A DNA stretch of 64,000 nt from Diphasiastrum complanatum (GCA_029204225.1 CM055106.1:7827760-7891759), one strand, 5' to 3'. Shown: positions 22,541-33,162, counted from the stretch's first letter. Program-made: numbers and translations. The notes: generated by a model from the sequence alone, not told the origin.

Positions 22541-23300
22541 TGCTTTGTTGAGATCCCATCTAATTTGTATCTTTCACTTCGGGATCTTTGTCGAACCGAT
22601 AGGTTTTTCGGTCGCATCTGGCCAGATGTCCTGACAGGAAATTCTAGACCTAGTGATGACCTTGGGATGCAAGATCCCAAGCAATCCCGAAATGATAAAA
22701 TACTTGAAGACTATTCCATAAGGAATGGTCTGCTTTTTCGGAAGGGAAGGTTTGCGTGCCGATTAGGGAGGACTTGCGGGCCCAAATCTTGCAGCAGTGT
22801 CATGACAACCCTTGTGCTGGTCACCCAGGCATACAGAGGACACTTGACCTTGTTAGGCAGAATTTCTTTTGGCCTCAGATGAAAGGTCATGTTGAGGCAT
22901 ACGTTCAAGGTTGTGAACAATGCCAGCAAAATAAAGCAAAAAGACTCAAAGTTGCGGTTCAAAATATTTCAGTGATTGGACTCCCTAAAACTTGGAGTGA
23001 TCACGATACCATTTGGGTGGTGGTTGACAAGCTAACCAAGATGGCGCAATTTATACCAACTAAATTAACTGTCAAGGCATCTGAACTAGCCCAACTTCTC
23101 GTTGAAAGGTTGTTCAAATTGTATTTGAAAAACCTTAGTCTTAGTTCTTCGGATCATCTAGAATTTGATGGGCAGACAGAACGTGTCAACCAAATGTTGG
23201 AAGATATGCTGAGAGCATATGTTTCTCACCGACAGTCTGATTGGGAAAATATCTCCCAATGGTTGAGTTTGCGCACAATAGTGCCAAGCATTCTGCCACT
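22460..23300 (+). pseudogene. Gypsy integrase, core partly deleted
   Basis: The zinc-binding HHCC domain is intact as QCHDNPCAGHPGIQRT with CEQCQQNKA (22790-22940, in the frame of 22756). The core then reads VIGLPKTW and DTIWVVVDKLTKMAQFIPTK, but the first catalytic aspartate is lost from the usual DFI-x-GLP block and the second (S-D-x-D-P-x-F) is missing altogether. FDGQTERVNQMLEDML keeps the third acidic residue. The deletion lies between 23140 and 23170. Confidence 0.8.
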
Positions 23301-25234
23301 GGATTCAGTTCTTTTATGCTGATGTATGGCTTTCAGCCGCGTTCTCCAGTTTCGGTCCCACTCAAAGGTCTCAAGGTGTAAGCTACAGTAGATTTCCTGC
23401 AAGAAATGCTACTAGTGGCCAAGGAAAGCATGAAAATCGCTTAGGATAGAGCTCAGTTTTATGCTAACCATTATAGCGGACTTATAAGGTTGTAAAGAAA
23501 ACAACCCAATCGCTTATCAACTAGATCTTCCGATTGGGGTTGGGATCATCCTGTTTTCCATGTAAGTCGTTTAAAGGAACGACTTAGTAGGAAGGATTCC
23601 CTAATTCCGGAAGGTGAACTGGTTGAGTTAGAGAATCTGTCTACCTTTGTTCCTAGCGTACCTGAAAAAGTGGTTGACGTTCGTCGTCACCAATTGAAAA
23701 ACCGTTTGGTTTCTGAATTTCTTGTACGTTGGAAAGGCGTCGCTTCTTTGCATCACTCCATCCATCAGAAATGATGGAGCACCCATACCTAGTCCACGAC
23801 TTCCTACAGTTTCGGTGTGATTAAAGATTTAGGAGGAATGAAAAACAAGGCAATAATTTACAAATATAAGTTGCAACAATCACGATTCACCACTCACCTA
23901 GCTCTTTACTCACTTCATCTCTCTTTTGACGCAACTCTCTAGTCCTTAACAACTCCATGCTAGGCTCTCCACTCTGAACCGATCCTAGAAAGAGCTAACA
24001 TCCCCACTTCCCATGCAAGTTTTTGTGCTAAGTGGAAGGGCAGGTCACATGCATAGAAGAGCCTCTTGATAGCAATGGGGGCAAGGTCCGTGTTCTCATG
24101 CTTCTATGATGATGCATAAAAGTCCCTGCCTCTGGGATGGACATGTACCCTAAACCTCATCTCGGTGGTGAACCGATTGCATTGCACATGCATGCGCTGG
24201 TCCCTCACTCTCACCCTCAACATCCAATGGTTGGGCGATAAGTTGAGGAAGAGGGAATAGTGCCAAGCATTCTGCCACCGGATTCAGTTCTTTTATGCTG
24301 ATGTATGGCTTTCAGCCGCGTTCTCCAATTTTGGTCGGACTCAAAGGTCTCAAGGTGTAAGCTACAGTAGATTTCCTGCAAGAAATGCTGCCAGTGGCCA
24401 AGGAAAGCATGAAAATCGCTTAGGATAGAGCTCAGTTTTAGGCTAACCATTATAGCAGACCTTATAAGGTTGTAAAGAAAACAACCCGATCGCTTATCAA
24501 CTAGATCTTCCGATTGGGGTTGGGGTCATCCTGTTTTCCATGTAAGTTGTTAAAAGGAACGACTTAGTAGGAAGGATTCCCTAATTCCGGAAGGTGAACT
24601 GGTTGAGTTAGAGAATCTGTCTACCTTTGTTCCTAACGTACCTGAAAAAGTGGTTGACGTTCGTCGTCACCAATTGAAAAAATGTTTGGTTTCTGAATTT
24701 CTTGTACGTTGGAAAGGCGTCGCTTCTTTGCATCACTCCATCCATCAGAAATGATAGAGCACCCATACCTAGTCCACGACTTCCTACAGTTTCGGTGTGA
24801 TTAAAGATTCAGAAGGAATGAAAAACAAGGCAATAATTTACAAATATAAGTTGCAACAATCACGATTCACCACTCACCTAGCTCTCTACTCACTTCATCT
24901 CCCTTTTGACGCAACTCTCTAGTCCTCAACAACTCCATGCTAGGCTCTCCACTCTGAACCGATCCTAGAAAGAGCTAACATCCCCACTTCCCATGCAAGT
25001 TTTTGTGCTAAGTGGAAGGGCAGGTCACATGCATAGAAGAGCCTCTTGATAGCAATGGGGGCAAGGTCCGTGTTCTCATGCTTATATGATGATGCATAAA
25101 AGTCCCTGCCTCTGGGATGGACATGTACCCTGAACTTCATCTCGATGGTGAACCGATTGCGTTGCACATGCATGCCCTGGTCCCTCACTCTCACCCTCAA
25201 CATCCAATGGTTGGGCGATAAGCTGAGGAAGAGG
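23277..25234 (+). repeat. 979-bp tandem duplication of the Gypsy 3' region
   Basis: 23277-24255 and 24256-25234 align throughout at an offset of 979 bp with scattered substitutions. The junction reads GAGGAAGAGGGAATAGTGCC; the last copy ends GAGGAAGAGGGCATGAC. AATAG/AAGAG-like words at both ends may have guided the event. Copy 1 contains the integrase C-terminus and chromodomain described above, and copy 2 repeats them. Confidence 0.92.
23301..23775 (+). pseudogene. Gypsy integrase C-terminus and chromodomain
   Basis: After a frameshift, translated blocks read YGFQPRSPV, HPVFHVSRLK and LVRWKG. The last is the conserved chromodomain strand that in chromoviruses steers integration to marked chromatin. 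Multiple stops. A second copy is within 24256-24755. Confidence 0.75.
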
Positions 25235-25311
25235 GCATGACATGTGGGATGGCCTCTAAAGCCTGTGATGTGGGACGAGGCCCTAAAGATCTTGTTCACA
25301 ATGGACATCAT
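24940..25311 (-). CDS. Antisense open frame in the Gypsy 3' region, unknown function
   Basis: The frame encodes 123 residues and lies antisense to the element, downstream of the chromodomain. The composition is protein-like: FRVHVHPRGRDFYASSYKHE, APIAIKRLFYACDLPFHLAQ and a C-terminal ALSRIGSEWRA. The equivalent frame in the first tandem copy (24205-23960) has a TAG where this copy has TAT (tyrosine in ASSYKHE), so only this copy is open. No domain was recognised. It may be an antisense gene carried by some Gypsy elements, a captured fragment, or chance; the start chosen is the longest. Confidence 0.35.
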   Translation of the reverse strand: MMSIVNKIFRASSHITGFRGHPTCHALFLSLSPNHWMLRVRVRDQGMHVQRNRFTIEMKFRVHVHPRGRDFYASSYKHENTDLAPIAIKRLFYACDLPFHLAQKLAWEVGMLALSRIGSEWRA

Positions 25312-25449
25312 GATTCCGCATTCAGGAATCAGGAATCAAGATTCACAATGCATAATGGCAAAGTGCCAATTTCCAAAGGCAAATTGTTAATGAGCAATCA
25401 ATGATCATTTTTACATATACATAACAACTTATGATGAAAGTTAAAGCAA

Positions 25450-25705
25450 AACATTCCAATTTCGCCTGCATGTGCAACACAGGGTGGATCCACAATAGTT
25501 GTTGCATCACCACCAAGTCGCCAATAATATCTCGTGGCGCCTGTGTGCAAGCAGCTATGTCGTAGCCACGCACTCCCAAGCAAACATACCAACTGCACCT
25601 GCATGTGCAGCACAAGGTGGACCACTACATTGGTTGCATACCTACCAGGTCTCGCCAATGCAATATCTTGTGGTGCCTGTGTGCAAGCAACTATGTCATA
25701 GCCAC
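25450..25705. repeat. About 127-bp tandem repeat, two units
   Basis: CCTGCATGTGCA, AGGTGGA, TTGCAT, ATATCT, GTGCAAGCA and GCTATGTC/ACTATGTC occur in the same order in 25460-25575 and 25590-25705. Open frames in both directions cross it (for instance minus 25398-25826) and show the same internal repetition, so I treat them as by-products. Confidence 0.7.
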
Positions 25706-25756
25706 ACCTATGTGCTCGAAACCACAAAGGAGTGAGCTGCCACATCCTGCAGCAAT

Positions 25757-26850
25757 CGTCACATGTTCTCAAGCAGAATCTCTTGCCCTCACCATGATCT
25801 CGAATCCCGATTCTATATACCCTCAAATCCTAAGTTCTAAATTCCAAGTCCTAAGTTCTACCATAGAATCCTACTTTTACTATCCCATCTATAGCCCTTG
25901 CTCTCTCTAAACTCTATCCATAATCCACGCCTCTATACCACCTAGCCCTGAGACTCAACTTTCAAATTTCAAAAATCAAATTTACAAAAAGTCTATCCCA
26001 ACTAACTTCTAACTTCTAAGTAAATTCTAACTTCGAAGTTCTAAAACTTCTAACACTAGCTATTTACTTCTAAGCTCTAACTACATACTAACTAACCATC
26101 TTTTTTCACCCATTCACTCCTCTCACCACTCTCCTTAAACTATCTCTCATCATTCACACTCTCACTAAATCCACAATGCACGCTCTCTCTCCCTTATCAA
26201 TCATGATTCCACTTTCCAGGTTCCCTCTTCTTCTCAAGAGTAGCTTCACTCTCAAGCTACTGATGATTCTCTCCCCTAAATCCACACTTTCCAAGTTCCC
26301 TCTTCTTCTCAAGAGCAAAACCCACGCTTCCCTGTCAGGCTACTGATGGAATGAACCTTGTTGTGAAATTCCCTAGAACTGATTCGGATCCCCAGCCGAT
26401 TCGAATCGGCCGATTCCAATTCAGTTCAAAAATGCCTTTGCCTCAAATGGGAGATTCGTGCAACTTTAAGTCACATGTTCCCAAGCGGGATCTCTTGCCT
26501 TCACCATGATTTCAAATCTCAATTCTATATACTCTAAACCCTAAGTTCTAGGTTCTAAGTCCTAAGTTCTAACCTAGACTCCTACTTTTATTATCCCATC
26601 TGTGACCCCTTGCTCTCTCCATACTCTATCCATATTAATAATCCACCCCTCTACTATCTAGCCCTAAGACTCAACTTTCAAGTTTCAAAAATCAAATTTA
26701 CAAAAGGTCTATCCGAACTAACTTCTAACTTCTAACTACATTCTAACTTCAAAGTTCTAAACTTTCTAAAACTAACTACTAACTTCTAAGCTCTAACTAC
26801 AAACTAACTATCCATCTTTTTTCACCCATTCATTCCTCTCCACATTTATT
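25757..26850. repeat. About 385-bp direct repeat separated by 330 bp
   Basis: 25757-26140 and 26470-26850 share TCACATGTTC, GATCTCTTGCC, CTCACCATGAT/TTCACCATGAT, CCTACTTTTA, CAAATTTACAAAA and TTTTTTCACCCATTCA in order. Both copies include short CTAACTTCTAA tandem words. The spacer 26141-26469 carries a smaller duplication (TTCCAGGTTCCCTCTTCTTCTCAAGAG near 26216 and TTCCAAGTTCCCTCTTC near 26290) and a CCGATTCGAATCGG palindrome at 26393. The pair could be LTRs of a collapsed element, but neither ends in TG/CA at a clear boundary. Confidence 0.7.
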
Positions 26851-28556
26851 TCATTTTTAGGTTTTCAACATAATTAACAATGTGCTGAACTTAAATCAAA
26901 TAGCAAGTCCTACAAGGATGACTGCCCACGGAGTCTCCTACAAAGAACTCTCCGATTTCCAAGAAATCAAATCATTACCTAAAGCCTAAAGGAGAGCAGG
27001 CAATGTCCATTTAAATCCCAACAAGCAATCAAACAGAATTCCAAAAGTTTCCTTGTAACGACAATTTTGAGCATTCAATTGTCATGCTATCAGATGTGCT
27101 GGCACAAAAACTATCATCCCAAAATTCAGCACAGCTCTAGCAGGTATATGACAAAGGCAACGTGTAGTTTCTACATATCTGCCAATTGTTCACATTCATG
27201 TCAAAAAACACATCCATATTTACTAGTTATCTAATGTTTAAAGTGCACTCTTCTGTCTTCCAGAGTGTGCTGCACAGACAGTAAGTGCGGCTTGAAAGAG
27301 GACCCTTTGAAAAAATAAGTTTACAAGGAACAAAAAATTTCAGCCTTCATCTGACAAGTCTTTCTTGAAGGTTTTGCTACATATACTAGAGATCTTAGAA
27401 TTCTGTCGCACCTACAGTCATATGAAACAGTTAGTTGAATGGTCCTGATTTTCAGTTTCAGTTACTGCTAACTGAATTTGTGTTATGTTGAGGCGCAGTT
27501 TAACCGGTTTGTACAACATCCTTTGAAGTTTATGCATCCGGATGCTGGGGGCAGCAAGGAGGTGTCAGTCCCCCCCCCCGCCCCTCTCCCATTGGCTTAC
27601 GGGTTGGAGTGTAAGCTAAGGGCTGAGATATACCGGTGCCTTATATGGGGCACACCATTTCATTTACAATAACTGAAACTGAGACATTCAACGGTAAGTG
27701 GGGCACCAAATCATACTTAATAATAGCTGCTTCCCCTTAAGGTGTGCTTAACTAAGTTGAACTAGTAGACAGTGGCGTGCCCGTGTCTGAGGGCAGACAC
27801 CTGAGCCCTCATTTCTGCAGCGTAAGAATCACTCCAAAGAAATTTGGAAGGAAACATGTCAACATTTTATTGCAATAAGTCCATAAAGCCCTTTTTGCAA
27901 GAAAAGCAAAGCCTTTTATGGACGTAAAGTCCTTTCGGCCAAAAAAAACCCACGGGCTGTATCAGCGTGAAGCCCTTTGAGGCCAAAAACGCTCGGCTTT
28001 CTGAACAGCAGGGCGATTTTGCCACATAAACCCAGCAAGAAACTTTAAAACAGGCACACATTTAGGAAAGAGTGCAGACCATTTGCAGAGTAGACGAGAG
28101 CAACTTTCCCCTGAAATTTAAACAGAATAATCTATCTGGAACACAAAAACCTTCCCGTACCTACAATACGGCCTGTGTGAACACGCTTCAGCTACTTTTT
28201 AATACAGATCAAAACATGATGATAAAACTATATCTCTGTTGTTCCATCAGCCGCAGCAGCAGAAAACCAGATATACCTTGTTGCAAATTCTGACCTCGTC
28301 AACGGAATTTCATTTATTTGAACCCTAGCTGCAGGCACGATGAGCATAGATTTGCATGAAATGGCAAACATTTTCGAGCATTAAAGGCTGCAATGGTGTT
28401 GAGCAAACAGTAGTAGGACAAACATTTGGCGTCCTTTTGGCATCTGGAGACCAAAGAGAAGACGAGCGGCATTAGAGACATGAGGTATGTGTGGAAGGCA
28501 AGAGGCTGAGGGGAGCAGGGAGGGAAGAAAAAGACGTAACCGATGATAGATGAGAG

Positions 28557-28600
<44 letters not shown>

Positions 28601-29362
28601 CAACAAGAAAGCGAAATGAAAGATAATCATTACAAAATTCAACGAAAGGGTTACACACTCAATTTGTTCTCGGTATAAAAGGGTTTCTAGGCTTTGTTTT
28701 GCTGTTGTATTGTTAGGGTTTGGAGGTTTTGAGAACTATGCAAGGGAGGGGACCCCACTGAAGAGTTAAGCAAGTCAATAGTTGGTGGGGTAGGAGCATA
28801 TCATGATCTTTTCATGATCATATAGTGGGAGTAATGTATTCCAATCATATACCCACATAGCAACATATTCTCAATCATGACTAAGGTCTCTAGTAGGGCC
28901 CTACTCTCATCCAACGATTGGGAATGTTTTATGATTATGCATGCCAATTGTTGGATCCAATGGTTGGGAATTGTTGGATGAGAGTGAGGCTTTGCTTACA
29001 CCCACAATCATTTTTGGGAACATACCTACCCTGAGTCTCGTTTGGAAGTTTGGAATTATGATGCTCCTAGTTAAATGTATTATTGATAATTGACCAAACA
29101 AGTTTAGAAGCGAATTATTATTCCAATAGTCCCCCCTCAGGTGCAATTAGAGTGTTTTCACACGCAATGAGGGCCAATAGTGATGTTGAGTCATACTTAC
29201 TCCCCTCATCAACTCCTTCCATCGCCCCCCATTTCAAACACAAACTTCTCTGGGAGACCTGTGTTCTATGGCCTCTATTCTATACAAACTATAGGGATGT
29301 TCTCCCGCCTAAAAAGTTTAAATCTAAAGGACTCCTAAAACATAAGGGACCTAGTGCATGTC
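26851..29362. other. Intergenic, no gene seen
   Basis: It holds a C9 run followed by a CT microsatellite (28559-28597), a possible TATA box (TATAAAAG at about 28673) without a recognisable gene downstream, and several open frames under 80 codons with no known motif. 27560-27595 contains a run of C with CGCCCC. I see nothing else. Confidence 0.35.
28559..28597. repeat. C9(CT)15 microsatellite
   Basis: A run of nine C followed by about 15 CT repeats. Confidence 0.95.
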
Positions 29363-29367
29363 GAGAC
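29363..29367. repeat. Target-site duplication, left copy (GAGAC)
   Basis: GAGAC abuts the left LTR at 29368; GAGAT follows the right LTR at 33780. One mismatch in five. Confidence 0.75.
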
Positions 29368-29974
29368 TGTCGGAAATCAGTGGGTTGTGCGGAAGCTGGG
29401 AGCGAGCTAGATGAGTGGATCGGAAATGCAACAGTTAGCTGCAAAATAGTTCAAACGATGGAATCAAACAAATGCGCAATGACCAATAATATCAATAGGA
29501 CAAATCGCACTCTGATTATTATCAACAAATGAGTACAATTACTTCAGCTTGTTGTGCATGATAACGCTGATACAGATTGATCTCATTGATAGATTACAAT
29601 TATCTGAAGAAGTTTTCTGATGAAGATTCTAAGTTTGATATACTTAAAATATCTAGAACGGAATTTCCTACATTTATTACAACCGCCTTAATGCCATGAT
29701 AAATGCATGTACAAAGTAGACAGACTTCCAACGCGAAGTCGTTTGATCGACATTATCGAAAAATTACATAGGGTCAGATTTTATACAAAGGATCGAAAAA
29801 TATACACTGTGTCATAAATATGTTGAGGGTCGGATTTCCCTTTGGTCGGAAATTTTAGACCCGATTTGATCCAGGGTCAAAAAAATCTCTACTACCAAAA
29901 TTCGAGCCTTCTAATTTCAACTTTCAGGATGTTCATTAACAAAAAGATTTGAGACTGAGCATTGAAATCCAACA
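29368..29974 (-). repeat. 3' LTR of the Copia element (left on the map)
   Basis: 607 bp, bounded by TGTCGGAAATC and ATCCAACA. It aligns along its length with 33163-33779. It contains repeated GGGTCGGATTT-like words around 29770-29880. Confidence 0.92.
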
Positions 29975-29983
29975 CTCCCCCTT
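29975..29983 (-). other. Polypurine tract
   Basis: CTCCCCCTT on the plus strand is AAGGGGGAG on the minus strand, directly next to the 3' LTR, where plus-strand DNA synthesis is primed. Confidence 0.85.
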
Positions 29984-30099
29984 AATGTGGATCCTGAAAA
30001 GTTTTGATCTTCAGATTGCCTTTGTGAAGTAATCTGCTACCATTGATTTTGTCCTACAGTAGACTAGTGATACCTCCTTGCTTTGCACTTTCTCTCTTA

Positions 30100-30148
30100 A
30101 ATAATGATACCTGATTTTGATATGCTTGCTTTGTGAATGAAATCTTGG

Positions 30149-30241
<93 letters not shown>

Positions 30242-30571
30242 AATGGTGCTTTGATTGTCATAGAAAATGGTTGTTGGATGTGACTATGCAAGGTCGATTT
30301 CTGCTAACATGTGCCTCAGCCAAATTGCCTCCTTAGTAGCATTTGTGGCAACAACATATTTTGATTCGGTTGATGATAACGCTACTGAGGTCTGCTTTCG
30401 GCTGTTCCAAGAAATTGGGCCTTGACTGTATAAAAATACAAATCTAGAAGTTGATCTTATGGTATCAACGTCCCCTGCCCAATCTACATCTGTGTATCCT
30501 TCTAGAATATTGGCAGATTGGTTGCCTCCATAGCATATGCTGAGATGTTTGGTTGCTTGGATGTACTTCAT
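30100..30571 (-). pseudogene. Copia RNase H with in-frame microsatellite insertion
   Basis: The frame from 30571 reads MKYIQATKHLSICYGG, then ILEGYTDVDWAGD (usually DADWAG) and SVALSSTESKYV, the Copia RNase H core, to a TAG at about 30284 that replaces the codon after DLA. Reading through it the same frame continues SHPTTIFYDNQSTIA, then 29 codons of alternating Leu and Ser from the CT array, then NPRFHSQSKHI. The related copy at 51640 has only IALSLNPRF at this point, so the array expanded from the CTCTCT of Leu-Ser-Leu and kept the frame. Confidence 0.85.
30152..30240. repeat. (GA)44 microsatellite
   Basis: Pure GA on the plus strand for 89 bases, inside the minus-strand RNase H coding region. 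Confidence 0.97.
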
Positions 30572-31368
30572 GACCTTTGTAAGTGCTTTCTAATGCATCA
30601 GACCCAGATTTCATAGGAACTGGCTGAGTGACCTGATTGAGTATGCAAGGTCTGGTCTACTGCAAATCATTGCATACATCAATGAGCCGATGATGGAGTG
30701 GAAGGAATATTGCTTCATCTCCTCCTTTTCTACCTTAGTTTGAGGAGATTGCTCCTTTGACAACTTCAGTCCTGGGTCGAGTGGAAATAGACTTGGTTTG
30801 CAGTTAGCCATTCCATACCTTTCTAGCACGTTGGTGAGATATCTCTGTTGGTCGATGAATAACAGTTTGCTGTGTCGAATTCGAAAAATTTCGAGTTCGA
30901 GACAATAGTGGGCTAGACCCATATCAATCATTTTGTACTCCTTGGCCAGCATGCCTTTGGTGTCCTTCATCAGATTCAGATTGTTACTGAATAATAGAGT
31001 ATCATCAACATCGAGAGTGATGATGATGAAGAAATCTGATACAGATTTAAAGTAGACATTTGAATCTACTGAGTTTGGAATAAAACATTCTCAATGAGAA
31101 ATGCATTTATTTTCTGGAACCAAGCTTTGGGTGACTGTTTCAGCCCATAGAGTGCCTCGTGTGGTATTTCACATACAAGGTGTTGCTACCTTTCAGCTCG
31201 TATCCTTCAGACTGTGACATGAAAATTTCCTCTTCAATGGTCCTATTGAGGAAAGCGATTTGGACATCCATTTGATGGACTTCGAGATCTACTACAGCTG
31301 CAAAGGAGAGTAGTAGTCTGATCAAAGCATCTTGACAACTGGATTGAATGTTTCAGAGTAGTCCAGAT
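30572..31368 (-). pseudogene. Copia reverse transcriptase remnants
   Basis: Minus-strand blocks: AVVDLEVHQMDVQIAFLN (31325-31140) with IEEEIFMSQ, then at about 31015 LDVDDTLLFSNNLN. This is the catalytic block, normally L-Y-V-D-D; the tyrosine is replaced by aspartate but the two catalytic aspartates remain. The frame 30970-30611 continues with YKMIDMGLAHYCLELEI and LTNVLERYGMANCKPS, ending in IIGSLMYAMI. Part of the palm between 31140 and 31030 is missing or shifted in frame. Confidence 0.85.
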
Positions 31369-32289
31369 CTAGAATCCAATAAAAATCGATTTTCTGCTTG
31401 TAATGTCCAACTTTTTCTTGAGATCTTCAGGGATCTGAGCATAGGCAAAGCAACCAAATATTCTAAGGTTTTTGAGTGATGGTTTCGATCTTGTCCACAC
31501 CTCATAAGGTGTTTTGTCATCCAGGGCTTTGGTGATGGATTGATTTTGTAAATAGGCAGCTGTATTGACAGCTTCTACCCAAAATTTCTTTGGAAGAGTG
31601 ACATGGGCCAGCATGCTCTTGGCACTTTCAACTAGTGTCTGATTCTTCCTTTCAATTATATCATTTGACTGTGGTGAGTAGCTTGTTGTCTATTGTTGGT
31701 GTATCCCGTTGGCCTTGCAGAATTCTTTAAATTTCATGGAGATAAATTCTCTTCCTCCATCTGAGCGTAGTGCTTTGATCTTCCTCTAGGTTTTATTTTC
31801 TGCAGACGCCTTATACTGCTTGAAGAATTTAAATGCCTCTGATTTGTTCTTCAAAAAGTAAGTAGCAGTCCATCGTGAGAAGTCATCGATGAAGGTAAGA
31901 AAATATAGTGTTCCCCCTGTGGTAGCAGTCTGCATGGGGCCACAAATGTCACTGTGTACAAGGCCTAGCAAGCCTTTGGAAGTATGAACTGAGTCAAAAA
32001 TAAAAGAGCTTCTAGCATGCTTGCTGATTATACAACTTTCACATAGACAAGTTGGCTTGCTGACAGATGACAAATCTTGTACTAGTCTTTGATTTGACAT
32101 TTGTTGAATATTATTGAAGTTGAAATGCCATAACATATCAGTTGATTCAGACGTAGTGGTTTGAAGAGCTTGACTATTTGAAGAGTAGCAATCGTTGAGT
32201 TTGTATAAATTGCCACTTCTTCCGAAAGCTAAAGCTTTTCGGGACTTGTCAAAGATTATGCAGCCATTTGTGTCAAATTCGACCCTCAA
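31369..32289 (-). pseudogene. Copia gag-pre-integrase and integrase
   Basis: 32289-31786 is open for 167 codons: MLWHFNFNNIQQMSN (the His of the zinc domain) with CLCESCIISKHARSSF giving the two cysteines, then LVHSDICGPMQTATTGG with the first catalytic Asp and YFLTFIDDFSRWTATYFL. Past 31785 in other frames come the second-Asp region (LRSDGG-like, about 31755) and 31614-31369 with LPKKFWVEAVNTAAYLQNQS and PYEVWTRSKPSLKNLRIFG. The KNLRIFGCFAYA block closes the core. Frameshifts at about 31780 and 31620. Confidence 0.85.
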
Positions 32290-32575
32290 CCAGAATCAGT
32301 AATTTTGCTAACTGAGAGTAGATTCTTGGTCAGATTTGGAACATGGAGAACATTGGACATCAATTTGAGATGAGTTGTCTCCAAGTTGCACAACTCGAGA
32401 GTGGGCGTATAATTCATAATCCTTGAACCAGTCTTTGTGGTGAGTCATGTGTTGAGTTGCTCCAGAGTCAAGGTACCAAGAATCAATATCTTGTTGTTCT
32501 CCGACCTTTGGTCATTAAAGTTGTTTCATCTTTCTCTTGCTATTCGGTTGGAAAACTGGTTGAAGCACATAGTGC

Positions 32576-32857
32576 TTATTGTTGGTACTGCTTCTTCTTT
32601 TCATTATTATATTTCAAACTTCTGCAGTCCTTGATTTCATGTCCAGTTTTCTTGCAGTATCTGCAGAATAGTTTTTGCTTTGGTTGGAAGGATGAAGTAT
32701 TCGAATTTGACCCAGAGTCAAAATTTGACCCAGAGCTAAAATTTGACCTAGAGCCAAAATTCGACCCTAAGCCAGAATTCGACCCTGGTTGCATATTGCT
32801 CTTTTTTTTAAGCTGAACTTCTAATTCTTTGAGTATAATACTTGTTGATCCGATCAT
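32576..32857 (-). pseudogene. Copia gag C-terminus with zinc knuckle and minisatellite
   Basis: The frame has a repetitive Gly-Ser-Asn-Phe stretch coded by five 18-bp units (32704-32793), then KLFCRYCKKTGHEIKDC, an intact CCHC knuckle, and a basic tail. Only about 290 bp separate its start from the PBS, too little for a Copia Gag N-terminus, so the first part of gag is deleted. Confidence 0.82.
32704..32793. repeat. 18-bp minisatellite, five units
   Basis: Units begin AATTTGACCCAGAGTCAA, AATTTGACCCAGAGCTAA, AATTTGACCTAGAGCCAA, AATTCGACCCTAAGCCAG, AATTCGACCCTGG. Each encodes six Gag residues on the minus strand (pattern GSNFxS). Confidence 0.9.
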
Positions 32858-33150
32858 GAGCCTGAGGAGGAAACTGATCTCCTGATTTCTTCTTATAGAA
32901 GAAGTGAGATTACTCTTGATAGAGTTAGATTCTCATGGATCGAAATTGCCACCTTCATTTTGAACTTCCAAAGATGATAGTTCGCTCCATCAAGTCTTTC
33001 AATTAGAGTAGACTAATCCATTTTGGTTGAGCGAGATTGTTGGTAGTAATAACGATTTCAGAAAACTGTTGGTTACGCCCTTGCTAGTTCGTTGTCTTGA
33101 TAAAAACAAGACTAATAATCCGCAATGAGAAGCAGATTACTTGGATGTCC

Positions 33151-33162
33151 GCTCTGATACCA
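33151..33162 (-). other. Primer-binding site, minus strand
   Basis: GCTCTGATACCA, the exact reverse complement of TGGTATCAGAGC, abuts the LTR at 33163. Confidence 0.93.

Larger units (their letters stand above)
19590..25234 (+). mobile_element. Ty3/Gypsy retrotransposon, decayed and internally duplicated
   Basis: Gag, protease, RT, RNase H, integrase and chromodomain remnants follow in Gypsy order on the plus strand from about 19670 to 23775. Many stops and frameshifts interrupt it, the integrase core is deleted, and two tandem duplications (240 bp in RT, 979 bp across the 3' end) are present. I could not define LTRs: the region 23780-25234 may include part of one. Chromodomain at the C-terminus places it in the chromovirus branch. 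Confidence 0.85.

Noticed and set aside
25398-25826. 142-codon minus-strand frame
   Set aside because: Its sequence repeats itself because it crosses the 127-bp tandem repeat; no domain; taken as incidental.
26530-26580. Telomere-like AACCCTAAGTTCTA
   Set aside because: Only single CCCTAA units within CTAAGTTCTA words, not a TTTAGGG array.
30097-30291. Leu-Ser repeat protein of 64 residues
   Set aside because: By-product of the CT microsatellite in an RNase H pseudogene, read with a start in the wrong frame.
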